Source: Pachyseris speciosa (taxonomy: Eukaryota > Cnidaria > Anthozoa > Scleractinia > Pachyseridae). From it: a stretch of DNA of 64,000 nucleotides. Position 1 is the stretch's first letter. Each line of letters starts with the position of its first letter. Shown here piece after piece: positions 1 through 10,837 of this stretch. The stretch is from assembly GCA_016490735.1 (NCBI GenBank), contig JAEMWC010000652.1, positions 62,001-126,000 of the forward strand, read 5' to 3'. Below the pieces are notes generated by a model, which saw only the letters and a list, made by a program, of their open reading frames with translations, was not told the DNA's origin and did not search any database. Made by a program: the position numbers and the translations under genes.

Positions 1-752
1 AAACGAATAATTAACGAAGAGATCTACCGCAGAATTACAAAAGCAGTTTGTACAAATAGATCCAATATGAAGGAGTGAATTTTTAATGACGTTAGCATTC
101 ATGATCTGAAATAAAAAGCGAAAGTCAACAAACAGTATGCTCTCTTGGGGAAACAGTTCTGTCCCTCCAAGATGACGGAATAAAAGCACACCAACGCTTC
201 TTGCTACCATCTGAAGGGTTCACCACATTGGACACCTGATTTTTCAGATAACTCCTTTCGATAGTACTTTTCTGATACTGCTCAGGCGATGCCTTGCCCT
301 CCGTTTAACTTAAAAACGTTCAGAAACTGGATTTCAATTGTTTCGCAGTGGTGTACTTTATATTCCCTTCAAGCATTCATATGACGGAAATTTAACACGG
401 CTCCTTTAAAGTTGGAAGCGATAAGTGTATTTACAAACAAATTTACGGTGGCTAAGATTCCCTTTCATCCGGTGTTATTACATCGCCTTAAATGTAACAG
501 TAAATAGAGCAGTTCAATTGTACTTTTTTGAAAATTCCATTCAAAAACTTCCAAAAATATATTTCGCGTCTCCATTAGAGGAGAAGCGGTATTTCAAAGG
601 ATGTTCATCAATGATAAGTTACAATCTTCCGCTCATGTTTGCTTTTGATGTTTAGTCTCTACCTTTTTGCATCATAACGCAGTAATTATCTGTCTGGAAG
701 TTGTTATAAAATACAGTATTGTGCAATATAATATTTATGACGCTGAATAAAC
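1..752. other. Unassigned AT-rich sequence
   Basis: No recognisable gene or repeat. The 76-codon frame at 425-655 has no similarity I recognise and no supporting splice or promoter context. Confidence 0.5.
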
Positions 753-1004
753 GTAAAATAATTGTCTGATATATTTCGATGAGATAAGGAGTCTAACGCG
801 GTTATTACTTTTTGCAATCGCTTCCCGTTTTTCTATTTTTTTCCTACTTTTCTTTTATTTTTCTGACTTAACACGCCTAAAAAAAAGTAAAATAATTTTC
901 AGATATATTTCGATGAGATAAGGGGTCTAACGCGGTTTTTACTTCCCATTTGTCTTGTTTGTTTTCCCTACTTTTTTTATTTTTTGACTTAACAGGGCCA
1001 AACT
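753..1004. repeat. Two-copy tandem duplication, 134-bp period
   Basis: The block starting at 753 recurs at 887. Both copies contain gatatatttcgatgagata followed by gtctaacgcggt, then a T/C-rich stretch ending in gacttaaca. The copies differ by scattered substitutions and small indels, so the duplication is not recent. No coding content. Confidence 0.75.
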
Positions 1005-1134
1005 GAAACAAAATGAATAAAACAAAAACTAAGAACTGAAATTAATGGGAAAAAGAATTTTTGCTGGAGTGTGTACGACAGGAAAGAATTTCCTTTCTCA
1101 ACTTTGTATGAAATTCAGAGAGCTCTTCCGTGCT

Positions 1135-1367
1135 TAGCCTGCGTCGCAGACGTAACAAAACCCCGGTTAGTAACGTCTGCGAAGCAGCGCCAAATTCCTT
1201 GTTCTGTACCAGAATTTGAGTACGCGTTATGATTGGCTCGTTAACAAAAGCCTTTTGTTGACGAGCCAATCATAACGCGTACTCAAATTCTGGTACAGAA
1301 CAAGGAATTTGGCGCTGCTTCGCAGACGTTACTAACCGGGGTTTTGTTACGTCTGCGACGCAGGCTA
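1135..1367. mobile_element. Fold-back MITE with 9-bp TSD (Mutator-like)
   Basis: This 233-bp element is an almost perfect palindrome. The left arm begins tagcctgcgtcgcagacgt and the right arm is its reverse complement out to the last base, with only about one mismatch near the centre (around 1251). It is flanked by an exact 9-bp direct repeat, TTCCGTGCT, at 1126-1134 and 1368-1376. Long inverted repeats with a 9-bp target duplication are characteristic of Mutator-like (MULE) elements. It has no transposase and must depend on one elsewhere. The two opposing open frames across it are mirror images caused by the palindrome, not genes. Confidence 0.85.
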
Positions 1368-1617
1368 TTCCGTGCTCGGATCCTTTGATTTTTGCATTGA
1401 TCCCGTGATGTCATCAGGGAAGTCAATTGCGAAGGCCTCGGACAGAGACATTTTGCTTTGTTTAGCTTGTAAATGTTATGTCTAAAATATGATATCCAGC
1501 CTATGAAACAAACTATCTGAGCAAATAAACTTTGGCACCCATAGAGGGATCCGTCGATACTGAAAATCACTGAGGTAATCTCTGACTTTTATTGTAGATC
1601 AGAACTCATCATGCAAA

Positions 1618-2539
1618 ATGCAAATATGGCCGATCACTAGGTCGGCGCCTGGGACGAGTCGCATGAAAGCGAGGCTAGTAAGGCTTCGATGTTTTGTTTT
1701 GACATCCCCAGAATGTCTTGCTTCGTCGTCTATTTGGTTCGTTTTGTTTCGCCCTCCCTATGCGTTTTTGTGTTCCTGAATGCCACCAGAATGGAGTGGA
1801 ATCTTCTACAGCAGAGAAACTGTGTGTTTTTTTGTTTTTGTTTTGTTTTGTTTTGTTTTTTTCAGTTTCCCCATTCGCCTCTGAGGGGAAAACAGACGAA
1901 GGAAAGGAGTTCACGATCGCCGAAGGAACTGTTCAAGTTCAGCCTGGAAGATCTTGTATAATGTGTAAGCGATCGCATTTACCTCCGAGTCGTTGTCATT
2001 TGGCTCAATGCTTTGACTGGTTTCAACGACGGGGCAGTTGAAATTGATTCGCTTGGCTATTACACCGTAGTATTTGTTCGTGCGATTTCGAGCGAGTGGA
2101 CGCTTCTTCGATTGGGGCAGAGGATGTCTTTCGAGAGGAGCTTTTCTTTACCTTGGGGAAGGTACTGGCCATGCAAATCGTGTTGGAACACCACCAGACA
2201 CCACATAAGCTCGTCATTTAACCAATTTTTTAAGATCTTCCATCCTGAAATCATGATGTAGTAAACAAACTTTAGTTCCCGCGGCGATCGTGAACTCCTT
2301 TTCTTCGTCTCAACGAATTGCATTAATCCACTATTTTCCCTTAGAGGTGAACGGTGGAAGATTTTTATCCCTTCTCGAGGCATTTAGAAACACAGCAACT
2401 CGTAGACACAGCGAAATAAAACAGGCCAGATCCACAACGAACCAAGACTTTTCTGCAAAACAAACCATCAAAGCCTCACTAGCCTCGATTTTATGTAGCT
2501 CGTCCCGGGCGCCGACCGAGTGGTCCGCCATATTTGCAT
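1618..2539. mobile_element. Large inverted-repeat DNA element (~0.92 kb)
   Basis: The left arm (about 1618-1945) and right arm (about 2262-2539) are diverged reverse complements. They open with ATGCAAATATGGC and its complement and share, further in, the blocks around cgaggctagt, cctgaatgcc and ggagttcacgatcgc. The ~320-bp centre is unique. There is no transposase frame and no clear target duplication, so the superfamily is undetermined. A T-rich (GTTTT)n run at about 1820-1860 lies in the left arm only. The overlapping small frames on both strands are by-products of the arms. Confidence 0.7.
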
Positions 2540-3642
2540 TCGGTGTATGCTACTCGCTGTTTGCGCAATCTACTGAACAATTTACAACGCCTTAAAGCTA
2601 TATTTTACAAAGCCGGAATGAAATGCAAGATAAGCATTGACGCTAAACTTGATGACCAGCAAACCGCCTGTCACAATAATCGACTGTTTCAAATGAGCTA
2701 TGGAAAATACAATATCTTGACGCTGATATTTGACACACGATGTGCCGATTCCTGAACGTGCACAAAAAGGTTCGACCTGGTACTGAGTTTTCCAGGAAGA
2801 GAGACATCTTGTCAGAAGATAATAGCAAACTTTGAATACCGTTTCCCTTTTCAGCTGCTAAGAGAAGAAGGAAATGGTGAGTACGTTATTCTAAAGTTTA
2901 TCACATCATTCATGCTCATATCCGGAGCATTTCAAGTCCATTCTCGATTTGACTTTCCATGCGCATAGCGACTGGCTCGCCTTTCTTGGGTATTTTCCCA
3001 ATATGCACTAACATAACAGCAGGTGCCACATGGCTTGTAATCACGGTCATTTGGCATACGCCAAATCGCTTTCGCGATATAATTTCCTTTGAAAAATTGC
3101 ACCGCAGTTCGTGTGACTCAAGCTGGGTTTCACACAAGCTATTCTAGGAATTATAGCAGAAGCTAGACACGTTTTGTCTCTCGCAATCCATGTCCCTGAC
3201 TGTGCAAATTTAACTCTGACCTAAGATCTGTGTTGAAAGAAATCGTGAAGGATGAAGGAGTAAAGAAACTAAAATTCCCAACCAAGGCACGCTGCCATAC
3301 ACTGAAAGACGCTAAGAAAAGATGGCGAGTCGGTGCAAAATGTGTACATTTCTAATGAATAAAAACTGTTATGCACATCAGTGGGGAAAATAACCAACTA
3401 CGACAGCAACTGAAATACAGGACGTAGGTAAGTCTACACCTCACCTTCTTATGTTGTTATAAAAGAGACAGACTATCAAGATTGGGTTGCAGATCGGTAA
3501 TTCCCTTAAGAAACACACTCTATAGGCGACAATCTTGAAGATGTGCCGTACTGCATTTATGAAAGGGATTTTTCATGCGAACGGTAATCTGACTGGAACG
3601 CCATAATACTTAGGCACTAAGACAGCAAACAGCGAGTAGTAC
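2540..3642. other. Unassigned sequence
   Basis: No gene, RNA or repeat recognised. Open frames here are under 75 codons and lack any familiar motif. Confidence 0.5.
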
Positions 3643-3690
3643 ATAACAGAACAGAACAGAGACAGAACAGAACGGAACAGAATCCTTTAT
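3643..3690 (-). repeat. Retroelement 3' tail with simple repeat
   Basis: On the minus strand an AAATAAAGGATTC stretch runs into imperfect TTCTG repeats. An AATAAA-type signal followed by a short simple repeat is the usual 3' end of CR1-type LINEs or their SINEs in cnidarians. No coding part is attached, so this is at most a 5'-truncated remnant. Confidence 0.45.
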
Positions 3691-4428
3691 TTAATTTTAG
3701 GCTCAGGGTAACCAGTGTGATTTCACTCGTTGTAATTAGTGAACTTTTTGAAACAGGACAATGGACACAAAACGTACAATAAACCAATGAGAAAAGTCCA
3801 AGCTCATGCAACTAAAAGGTGCCAAATGCGGAAGAAGCTTTGCGTGCGAATCAAGATTAGTCTTGTTTTTTCTTTTAGTAACTCATCTGTAAACATACAA
3901 ACTAAAGCAAACCAAAAGCAAACGCGACAGAAAAATGTTGACAATGTAAACGGTATTACCGCACACTTTTATTCAACACTTAATCTATATTTTGGACTCT
4001 ATCCAGAGGACAAAAACAAACAATCGGCAGAGAAAAAGGGCTGATCGATGAAAGTGTAATGGTAGGGGATCACCGCAAGATCGAGTGATTCTTGTCTCTT
4101 GTTAATAGGCATTTATTTTTCGTCTAGAGCGATGCTTCTAAATCATTAAATAATATTAGTAAGCTACAATAGCAGTCTTCCACCCCTCCCCTAAATCCCT
4201 GCATTTCGGTCATAGAGAACAAAGTGTAGTATACATACAGCAGAACTTTCTCAGTATACAGGCAACAGATTTGTACCAAAGCAATTTGAAATTCTCAAAA
4301 GAAGCGAGAGAAACCTCAAAGTGTAGTAATTGCTAGAAACCACTTAATTTTCAAGCAAAGAACTAGCAGCAGAATACTATTTAACCGTGGGATGAGACTT
4401 AGCGTGATAGCAAGAATTATCATAGCTG
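3691..4428. other. Unassigned sequence
   Basis: Nothing recognisable. The 101-codon frame at 3739-4044 is A-rich, low in complexity and matches no family I know. Confidence 0.45.
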
Positions 4429-4486
4429 AGGTTTGTGTTATCTGCCGAAGCCGAAGGATCAGGCGGATAACACAGTCAAACAGAGA
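4429..4486. repeat. Short inverted repeat (MITE remnant)
   Basis: A ~13-bp stem, tgtgttatctgcc paired with ggcggataacaca, encloses a short loop, with weak outer complementarity (gaggtt / agacctt). It resembles the end of a small inverted-repeat element. No target duplication is clear. Confidence 0.45.
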
Positions 4487-4712
4487 CCTTGCAACCTAAA
4501 AGTTTCAGTGCAGTCCAAAGTAAAGTTTCCAGCAAAATTCAACAAAAGGCCACTCTAAAACATATGTTTTAAAACTTAAAATTAAACTTTTCACTGAACT
4601 ACCGTTTTGGTCAATTCTTCCGTAAAAGACTTCTTGAAAAGCTTCAGAAAAACCAAACGTGTTTCTCGCGTGCGTATAAAACTATTGTCTGCAAAATGAC
4701 GTCAATTCTATT

Positions 4713-5098
4713 ATTAGAGAAAGAACTGGTCAACTTGATACGCCAAAAACCTTGAAAAGAAAACGGAAGATCTCCATACAAAGATTGTTTATCTTGAAGC
4801 GTATTCGAGACGCGAAAACATTAAATTTATGAATATATGTTAAAGAGACTGCCACTATAGATCAAAGGGAAGACACCGAGCAAGAACGAGAGCTTGGCTT
4901 CTTAAATGCAAAGGATTTAGAGATTCAGAGGGTGCACCGTGTCGGAAAGAGGAAGGATGAAAAACCGAGACCAATACTTGCTCGCTTCTTGCTATACCAG
5001 GACTGTGAGAAATTATTAGTCCTAGGTCGCCGACTCCACGGAACTAGATATCAAATGTTCGGGGACCTTCCAAGTGAAATAGTTGACACTATGTGACA
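4713..5098 (+). pseudogene. L1-type LINE ORF1 fragment
   Basis: Translation in shifting frames gives a coiled-coil-like stretch, then the segment LEAYSRRENIKFMNI (about 4785-4836), then IQRVHRVGKRK, KPRPILARFL and a C-terminal FGDLPSEIVD ending by a stop near 5096. This is the order seen in L1-type ORF1 proteins (coiled coil, RRM, C-terminal domain), which coat LINE RNA. At least two frame changes and internal stops make it non-functional. It sits about 310 bp upstream of an endonuclease frame on the same strand, the normal ORF1-ORF2 order, so both probably belong to one element. Confidence 0.7.
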
Positions 5099-5411
5099 CT
5101 AAATAGTTGATACTATGGCCGGTAGGTAACTAACTCGATGTATAGAGACACAAATGTGACACAAAAATAGCTCCTTAGATTTATAATTTGCTTTGTCGGA
5201 GGCGGTCGCAACAAACTAAACGGTAGATTGCCAAACTGTTCGCTTCTTCTCATCAAGCCTTATCATTGTTTATTATATTTACTGCATGTCTATATCGGTC
5301 TTTAAGTCAATCTCTGCGTTTAGGCTGAAATCAAGTTTATTTACTTTTTTTTTTTTCTGAGGGAATGTTGCCAGACTCATATGATATAATTAGCACACAA
5401 CTGAGCTAATA

Positions 5412-6025
5412 ATGGATCTTAAGATAGCATCAATAAACATTAGAGGTCTTGGAGACAAGAAAAAGCGAAGAGAAACATTCAAATGGCTTCGAGAAAAAAA
5501 AAAACAATCTTTTTTGTCCAAGAAGAGCATTGTTCTGTTAGCAGTATGCATGATTGAAGGGCTGAATGAGATATCAAGTTCTGTTCAGCTGCTGTTCCAG
5601 CAAAAAAGCAGGTCTCGCAATATTATTCAACAATAATTTTCTTTTTCAAATATCAGTAAAAGTCATGTAGATCCCGAGGGACGCTTTATAATATGTGATT
5701 TAACTACAAGTGGGAAGCGGATAACACTGGCAAACATCTATGTTCCAAACGATGACAATCCAATTACTTTTTACCACCTTCTTTGAACATTCAATTGTAA
5801 AGACATCATAACAGTAGGTGACTTTAATTTAGTTCTAGATGTTGAAAAAGATAAAAAGGGCAACCTTGTCAGAACTCACCATACATCTCTGGAAGTCTTC
5901 AATAATTTCGCTGAAAACTTAGACCTAGTCGACGCATGGAGAGCTCCGGCTAAATCCAGACTCTTTGAGATAAACATGGCGACAGAGAAAAGCTAAAATT
6001 CACTGTAGACTTGAATTTTTTCTTA
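5412..6025 (+). pseudogene. L1-type LINE ORF2 endonuclease, 5' part
   Basis: The frame opens with an APE-type endonuclease start (KIASINIRGLGDKKKR). A shift in the A-run near 5500 moves the continuing motif, FFVQEEHC with the catalytic QE, into another frame. Further on are ITLANIYVPND, VGDFNLVLD and a final WRQRKAKIHCRLEFFLI. The domain nicks target DNA for target-primed reverse transcription. Several stops and frameshifts show that it is dead. The reading breaks off precisely at the TTAA at 6026-6029, where another element has inserted. The DFN and QE motifs and the EKDKKGN region favour the L1/Tx1 group. Confidence 0.75.
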
Positions 6026-6806
6026 TTAACCCATTGGCACCCGTACCGGCCAAAACCGGCCGCGCAGAACCACGTCCCTTGTACCGCTTGTGACGTCATC
6101 AGTTTTAATGCTCACGGACAACTTTTACATGTAGCATGTGTAGGGGGAAGAGATCTTTCAAACCATACCCAAATGAGTACGATTTCGTCCAGCAGGCCGG
6201 AGAAAACGCGAAAAAACCAAGTCACGTTGAGCCGAAAATTTGAGTGAAAATCTTGTTCCACTACCCACCTGCACTTCCTTCCACCTAATCCCATGATCCT
6301 AAAAATTTTCCACAAATCTTTTGCCACCGAAAGGAAGCCCAGGAAATACCCAGCAAGAGAAAAGGAAAGCAAGGCAAGAAAAGCAAAAGAAAGGGGGAGG
6401 AGAGAAAGCGAAAGGTAGAAGGAGAGGGGGTGGTGAAACTTTTCAACCCAAAAACTAAAATTTTGCTTTCTGCGCATGCCCGATCTTTGAAAGCTAATAT
6501 TAAGCATCAGGAACAGAAGGGCGCGATGAACTCCACCAGCAAACAGAGTTTTGGGCAGTTTTGGTTCTTTTTGGCTAGAATCTGGCCAGAAAACGGCTCA
6601 GCGAGCTTCAAAAGGTGTTTTTCGGCAAAATGCCCGGTATTGTACACATTTTTGTACACATTTGGTCTTTTTTACTTTATTAATTGTAAATATGTAAATT
6701 AGTAACGCAGGTCCACATCAGCCAATGGCTGCCAGTCTTTTTAACCTGCGAGACCAAATAAAGTATGTATTTATGTATGTATGTATGTATGTAGTCAATG
6801 GGCTTA
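6026..6806. mobile_element. piggyBac-like MITE (B-related) in LINE endonuclease
   Basis: It starts TTAA-CCCATTGGCACCCGT, nearly identical to the left end of the 1014-bp B elements downstream, and ends agtcaatggg followed by a degraded cTTA at 6803-6806. TTAA target sites and CCC-type ends are the mark of piggyBac-type transposons. The interior (~770 bp) differs from B. It includes an A/G-rich stretch (6340-6430) and, near the right end, AATAAAGTATG followed by (TATG)n at 6763-6794. That looks like a captured LINE tail. The 131-codon minus frame inside is not a recognisable protein. Confidence 0.65.
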
Positions 6807-7200
6807 GGCTGGTTTTCACTAGCGACAGAGTCGGAGTCGGAATCGTAATCAGAAGCGTGAAGCGTTATGATCAAGTGAAAATCAAAGCGACGGAGTCGGA
6901 AGCAAAATACTCGCTTCTGATCTAGTGAAAACTAGATTGTCGGAGTCGGAAGCACTATTTTGGTATCAAACTGTAATCCGAGAGCGTGAAAACAAGCATT
7001 GTGATTGGTTGGTTCTTCCGCTTCTGCTTCCGACTCCAACAATCTAGTTTTCACTGGATCATAAGCGACGGAAGCGGAATCGGAAGAAAATGGAAACGTT
7101 CTGATTCTTCCGACTCCGATTCCGTCGAGCTTATGACTCCGCTTACGACTCCGATCTTGATTTTCACTGGGTCATAAGCGCTCTTACGACTCCGACTAGG
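6807..7200. mobile_element. Inverted-repeat element of 'gactccgactccg' type
   Basis: The left end is ggctggttttcactagcga, followed by repeated gtcggagtcggaa modules. From about 7025 the complementary cttccgactcc modules and tagttttcactgg appear in opposite order, making a long imperfect palindrome centred near 6990. The right end looks truncated (…cgactagga) because the ggctggtttt terminus is not mirrored. It abuts the 3' end of the preceding MITE, and the interrupted LINE resumes immediately after it. Non-autonomous; the superfamily is not determinable here. Confidence 0.65.
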
Positions 7201-7202
7201 AC

Positions 7203-7310
7203 TTCAATGTAGACATACTACCAGGCTACAAAACGGACATTCTATGATCACTTTACACACCTCACTACACTTAAACACAAGAGGCCGAGACTGTCTTTCA
7301 TAGTACCAAC
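7203..7310 (+). pseudogene. L1-type LINE endonuclease, 3' part resumed
   Basis: Translation gives NVDILPGYKTD and, after a one-base shift, MITLHTSLHLNTRGRD. In L1/Tx1 endonucleases this is the segment around the catalytic (S/T)DH that follows the DFF block found just before 6026. It is therefore the continuation of the same element, now separated by ~1.17 kb of inserted DNA. No RT domain of this LINE follows; the next RT sequence belongs to a different clade. Confidence 0.65.
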
Positions 7311-7454
7311 CACAACGACATTAAATCTTTTTTGTATATATCTAACTTCTTTTCTATAGATTGATACATTCATAATCATTATACCGCGTGCTTTTGTAAA
7401 TATTCAATATCCTCAAGAAAAGTTGTATTTATAGTTTATTTATAGCCTGCAGAA

Positions 7455-7679
7455 AATCCAAGGCCACTCCATAACTTTAAAACAGCTGAAGACCAATAAA
7501 GCTATCGGTCTAGATAACATCAGCGCTCGTTTACTGAAAGATTCAGCCTCAGTAATTTCCGGCAGTCTAACTAGATTATTTAATCAATCTCTTGAATCTT
7601 GCACCTTCCCTTCTCTTTGGAAATTTGGAAAAGTGTCTGCGTTATTCAAGAAAGGTGACCGCTGTGATGCAAACAATTA
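7455..7679 (+). pseudogene. CR1-like LINE reverse transcriptase, 5' portion
   Basis: One open frame reads LKQLKTNKAIGLDNISARLL, then …SLWKFGKVSALFKKGDRCDANN. This is the RT fingers region of CR1/L2-type LINEs, which normally runs on into NYRPI. Here the frame is cut by an insertion at 7680, and NYRPITVLP reappears at 19013. The AATTA at 7675-7679 is repeated at 19013-19017 as a target duplication. Upstream of about 7450 the RT similarity fades, so the element is 5' truncated. Confidence 0.85.
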
Positions 7680-7826
7680 GAGAGCTTAAGCAACGAGGAC
7701 GGCGACGGCAACGAGAACGCCGCAAAACAATAGGCTTAAAAAACGTGAGCAAAAGCAATCGCTCTGCACGTACGTTTTATATTTTGGTAAATTTTTTTGC
7801 CGTCCTCAGCAAAACAACAACGTTAA

Positions 7827-8840
7827 CCCATTGGCACCCGTGCCGGCCAAAACCGGCCGTAAAAAACTCCCATGCTTCAAAACATTGCAACTTTCTCAAT
7901 CGCACGAATATTGCTTTAACTGTTAGTTGTGAGCACGAAATGGAATGCCCTTTAAATTTGGATATCCAATAAATGCAAGAAACGTAGCGACTTTTACCAA
8001 ATATGGCCTTTTGAGTTTGGACAAGAACGAAACTGGCCGTTTTTAACGTCAAAGAGAAACAACAAAAATGCCCCTTTTTGCCTTCATGTTTTTTAGGGAA
8101 ATCATCGTCCAAAAACCAAAATTCAACCATCATAACAAAATTCAGTCCTTTTTCTAGCTTAGAAATGACTTTTTTTGTTCATATTCTTCTCCCGAGCCTA
8201 GATACAGCCTTTTGTTCCAGTGCATTCGGGCCTTCCCGACATTTTCAACATCTTGAGCGCATTGCATGCTGGGAACTAACGAGAATTTTGGACAGCGCCC
8301 GTTCCTTCCCCCAATTCTTTCACATATAAACTAAGTCTACAGCCACTCCGACCTACCGCCAAAATTTCCTGCTCTTGGTCATCTTCAGTACATAGAAATT
8401 CCAAAATATGTGGCGGTAGGTCGAGAAATTCATCAATAGTCGAGTCCCAAAGGTACTAAGTGTTCGACCGGCCAAATTCCCAGTTCGTCGAGTAACAAGC
8501 CAAATTCAACAACAAAGTACATCACCTTGCTCGATTCTTTGAGAAAGTGGACTCTTAGCTACCGTCACGCTTAATGATGCTCATCAGGCAGCCGCTAAAG
8601 ATGAAAAATGGCTGTAAATTTAGCAGAAATCGCAAGCAAACCGAACTTGGGCCATTGTTGTCGCTTCACACATAAAAAATAGCTACGTCAAAATGACGTT
8701 TTCAGAAACCTTGAGCCTCCAGTGGCTTAGGACAGCACCACTTTTCCCTGGTAGTTCAAATAAAGAGTCACGAATTGCTATTCATCGTTTATAGGTGGAA
8801 AATCACTCCGAAAATGTAAAAACCTGCGGTAGTCAATGGG
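7827..8840. mobile_element. B1: piggyBac-like MITE copy
   Basis: TTAA at 7823-7826 and 8841-8844. Ends CCCATTGG… and …CAATGGG, so inverted with the TTAA for 11 bp. This is the most distinct copy, with private variants such as ttgctttaac, agcgacttttacc and catcataacaaaattc where all others agree with each other. That fits the founding insertion. Internally, gacctaccgcca and tggcggtaggtc (8348-8421) can form a 12-bp stem. No transposase is encoded. The minus-strand 104-118-codon frame shared by all copies is not a known protein. Confidence 0.8.
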
Positions 8841-8844
8841 TTAA

Positions 8845-10837
8845 CAAAGAAAAATAGAGGTCACGTGACCGGTCCTTTTAACACTATCCAGTGAAAGTCA
8901 TGGTTGGTGGAAGTTTAAATCCAGGGTCAGAGTTAAGATTCTACAGTTAAAACAGTTTCTAGGGGGGTGGGTAACTTAGCAGAGCCAGGCCTCATTTCAC
9001 GTTACCTCCTGGGTTTGCAGTTGGCTAGGTCACGTGACAAGCCACAGTATCAAACTCAATTACCCTAGATGAGATGATCATCGACTTCTGACTGTCACTA
9101 GTGATTCCAACTCGACCTCCATTGTCTAGTTTTTAAAATCACCACCCCCTCAAGTTGGCTTTCATGCAACTTCTACCTTGAAGCTAAATACTGGCCAGAA
9201 AGTGGTACCCTCCCCCCCAGATCTTGCAGCATATGGTTGTTTTCAAATAAAATAGCGTTGATATCTTACTAGCCTCAAAGGCTTTTGTTTAAGTAGGTGA
9301 GCAATAAAAAATATCAACATCAAAAAAAAATTATGTTTTATTTAACAAAGAAAAATAGAGGTCACGTGACCGGTCCTTTTAACACTATCCAGTGAAAGTC
9401 ATGGTTGGTGGAAGTTTAAATCCAGGGTCAGAGTTAAGATTCTACAGTTAAAACAGTTTCTAGGGGGGTGGGTAACTTAGCAGAGCCAGGCCTCATTTCA
9501 CGTTACCTCCTGGGTTTGCAGTTGGCTAGGTCACGTGACAAGCCACAGTATCAAACTCAATTACCCTAGATGAGATGATCATCGACTTCTGACTGTCACT
9601 AGTGGCTCCAACTCGACCTCCATTGTCTAGTTTTTAAAATCACCACCCCTTCAAGTTGGCTTTCATGCAAGTTCAACCTTGAAGCTAAATACTGGCCAGA
9701 AAGTGGTACCCTCCCCCCCAGATCTTGCAGCATATGGTTGTTTTCAAATAAAATAGCGTTGATATGTTACTAGCCTCAAAGGCTTTTGTTTAAGTAGGTG
9801 AGCAATAAAAAATATCAACATCAAAAAAAAATTATGTTTTATAAAGAAAAATAGAGGTCACGTGACCGGTCCTTTTAACACTATCCAGTGAAAGTCATGG
9901 TTGGTGGAAGTTTAAATCCAGGGTCAGAGTTAAGATTCTACAGTTAAAACAGTTTCTAGGGAGGTGGGTAACTTAGCAGAGCCAGGCCTCATTTCACGTT
10001 ACCTCCTGGGTTTGCAGTTGGCTAGGTCACGTGACAAGCCACAGTATCAAACTCAATTACCCTAGATGAGATGATCATCGACTTCTGACTGTCACTAGTG
10101 GCTCCAACTCGACCTCCATTGTCTAGTTTTTAAAATCACCACCCCTTCAAGTTGGCTTTCATGCAACTTCAACCTTGAAGCTAAATACTGGCCAGAAAGT
10201 GGTACCCTCCCCCCAGATCTTGCAGCATATGGTTGTTTTCAAATAAAATAGCGTTGATATGTTACTAGCCTCAAAGGCTTTTGTTTAAGTAGGTGAGCAA
10301 TAAAAAATATCAACATCAAAAAAAAATTATGTTTTATAAAGAAAAATAGAGGTCACGTGACCGGTCCTTTTAACACTATCCAGTGAAAGTCATGGTTGGT
10401 GGAAGTTTAAATCCAGGGTCAGAGTTAAGATTCTACAGTTAAAACAGTTTCTAGGGGGGTGGGTAACTTAGCAGAGCCAGGCCTCATTTCACGTTACCTC
10501 CTGGGTTTGCAGTTGGCTAGGTCACGTGACAAGCCACAGTATCAAACTCAATTACCCTAGATGAGATGATCATCGACTTCTGACTGTCACTAGTGGCTCC
10601 AACTCGACCTCCATTGTCTAGTTTTTAAAATCACCACCCCTTCAAGTTGGCTTTCATGCAACTTCAACCTTGAAGCTAAATACTGGCCAGAAAGTGGTAC
10701 CCTCCCCCCCAGATCTTGCAGCATATGGTTGTTTTCAAATAAAATAGCGTTGATATGTTACTAGCCTCAAAGGCTTTTGTTTAAGTAGGTGAGCAATAAA
10801 AAATATCAACATCAAAAAAAAATTATGTTTTATTTAA
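8845..10837. repeat. A1-A4: four tandem A units
   Basis: Units at 8845-9345, 9346-9842, 9843-10337 and 10338-10837. Each starts (c)aaagaaaaatagaggtcacg and ends gcaataaaaaatatcaacat, then an A-run and ttatgttttat. Each carries GGTCACGTGACC about 15 bp from its start and a second GTCACGTGAC ~170 bp later. A1 has private changes (agtgattcc, acttctacc, gatatctta). Junction A1/A2 keeps the intact TTAAC; A2/A3 and A3/A4 lack it. No open frame or known family. Confidence 0.85.

Noticed and set aside
1042..1570. Two minus-strand frames around 1042-1570
   Set aside because: They run through the 233-bp palindrome and share mirrored residues; no independent support.
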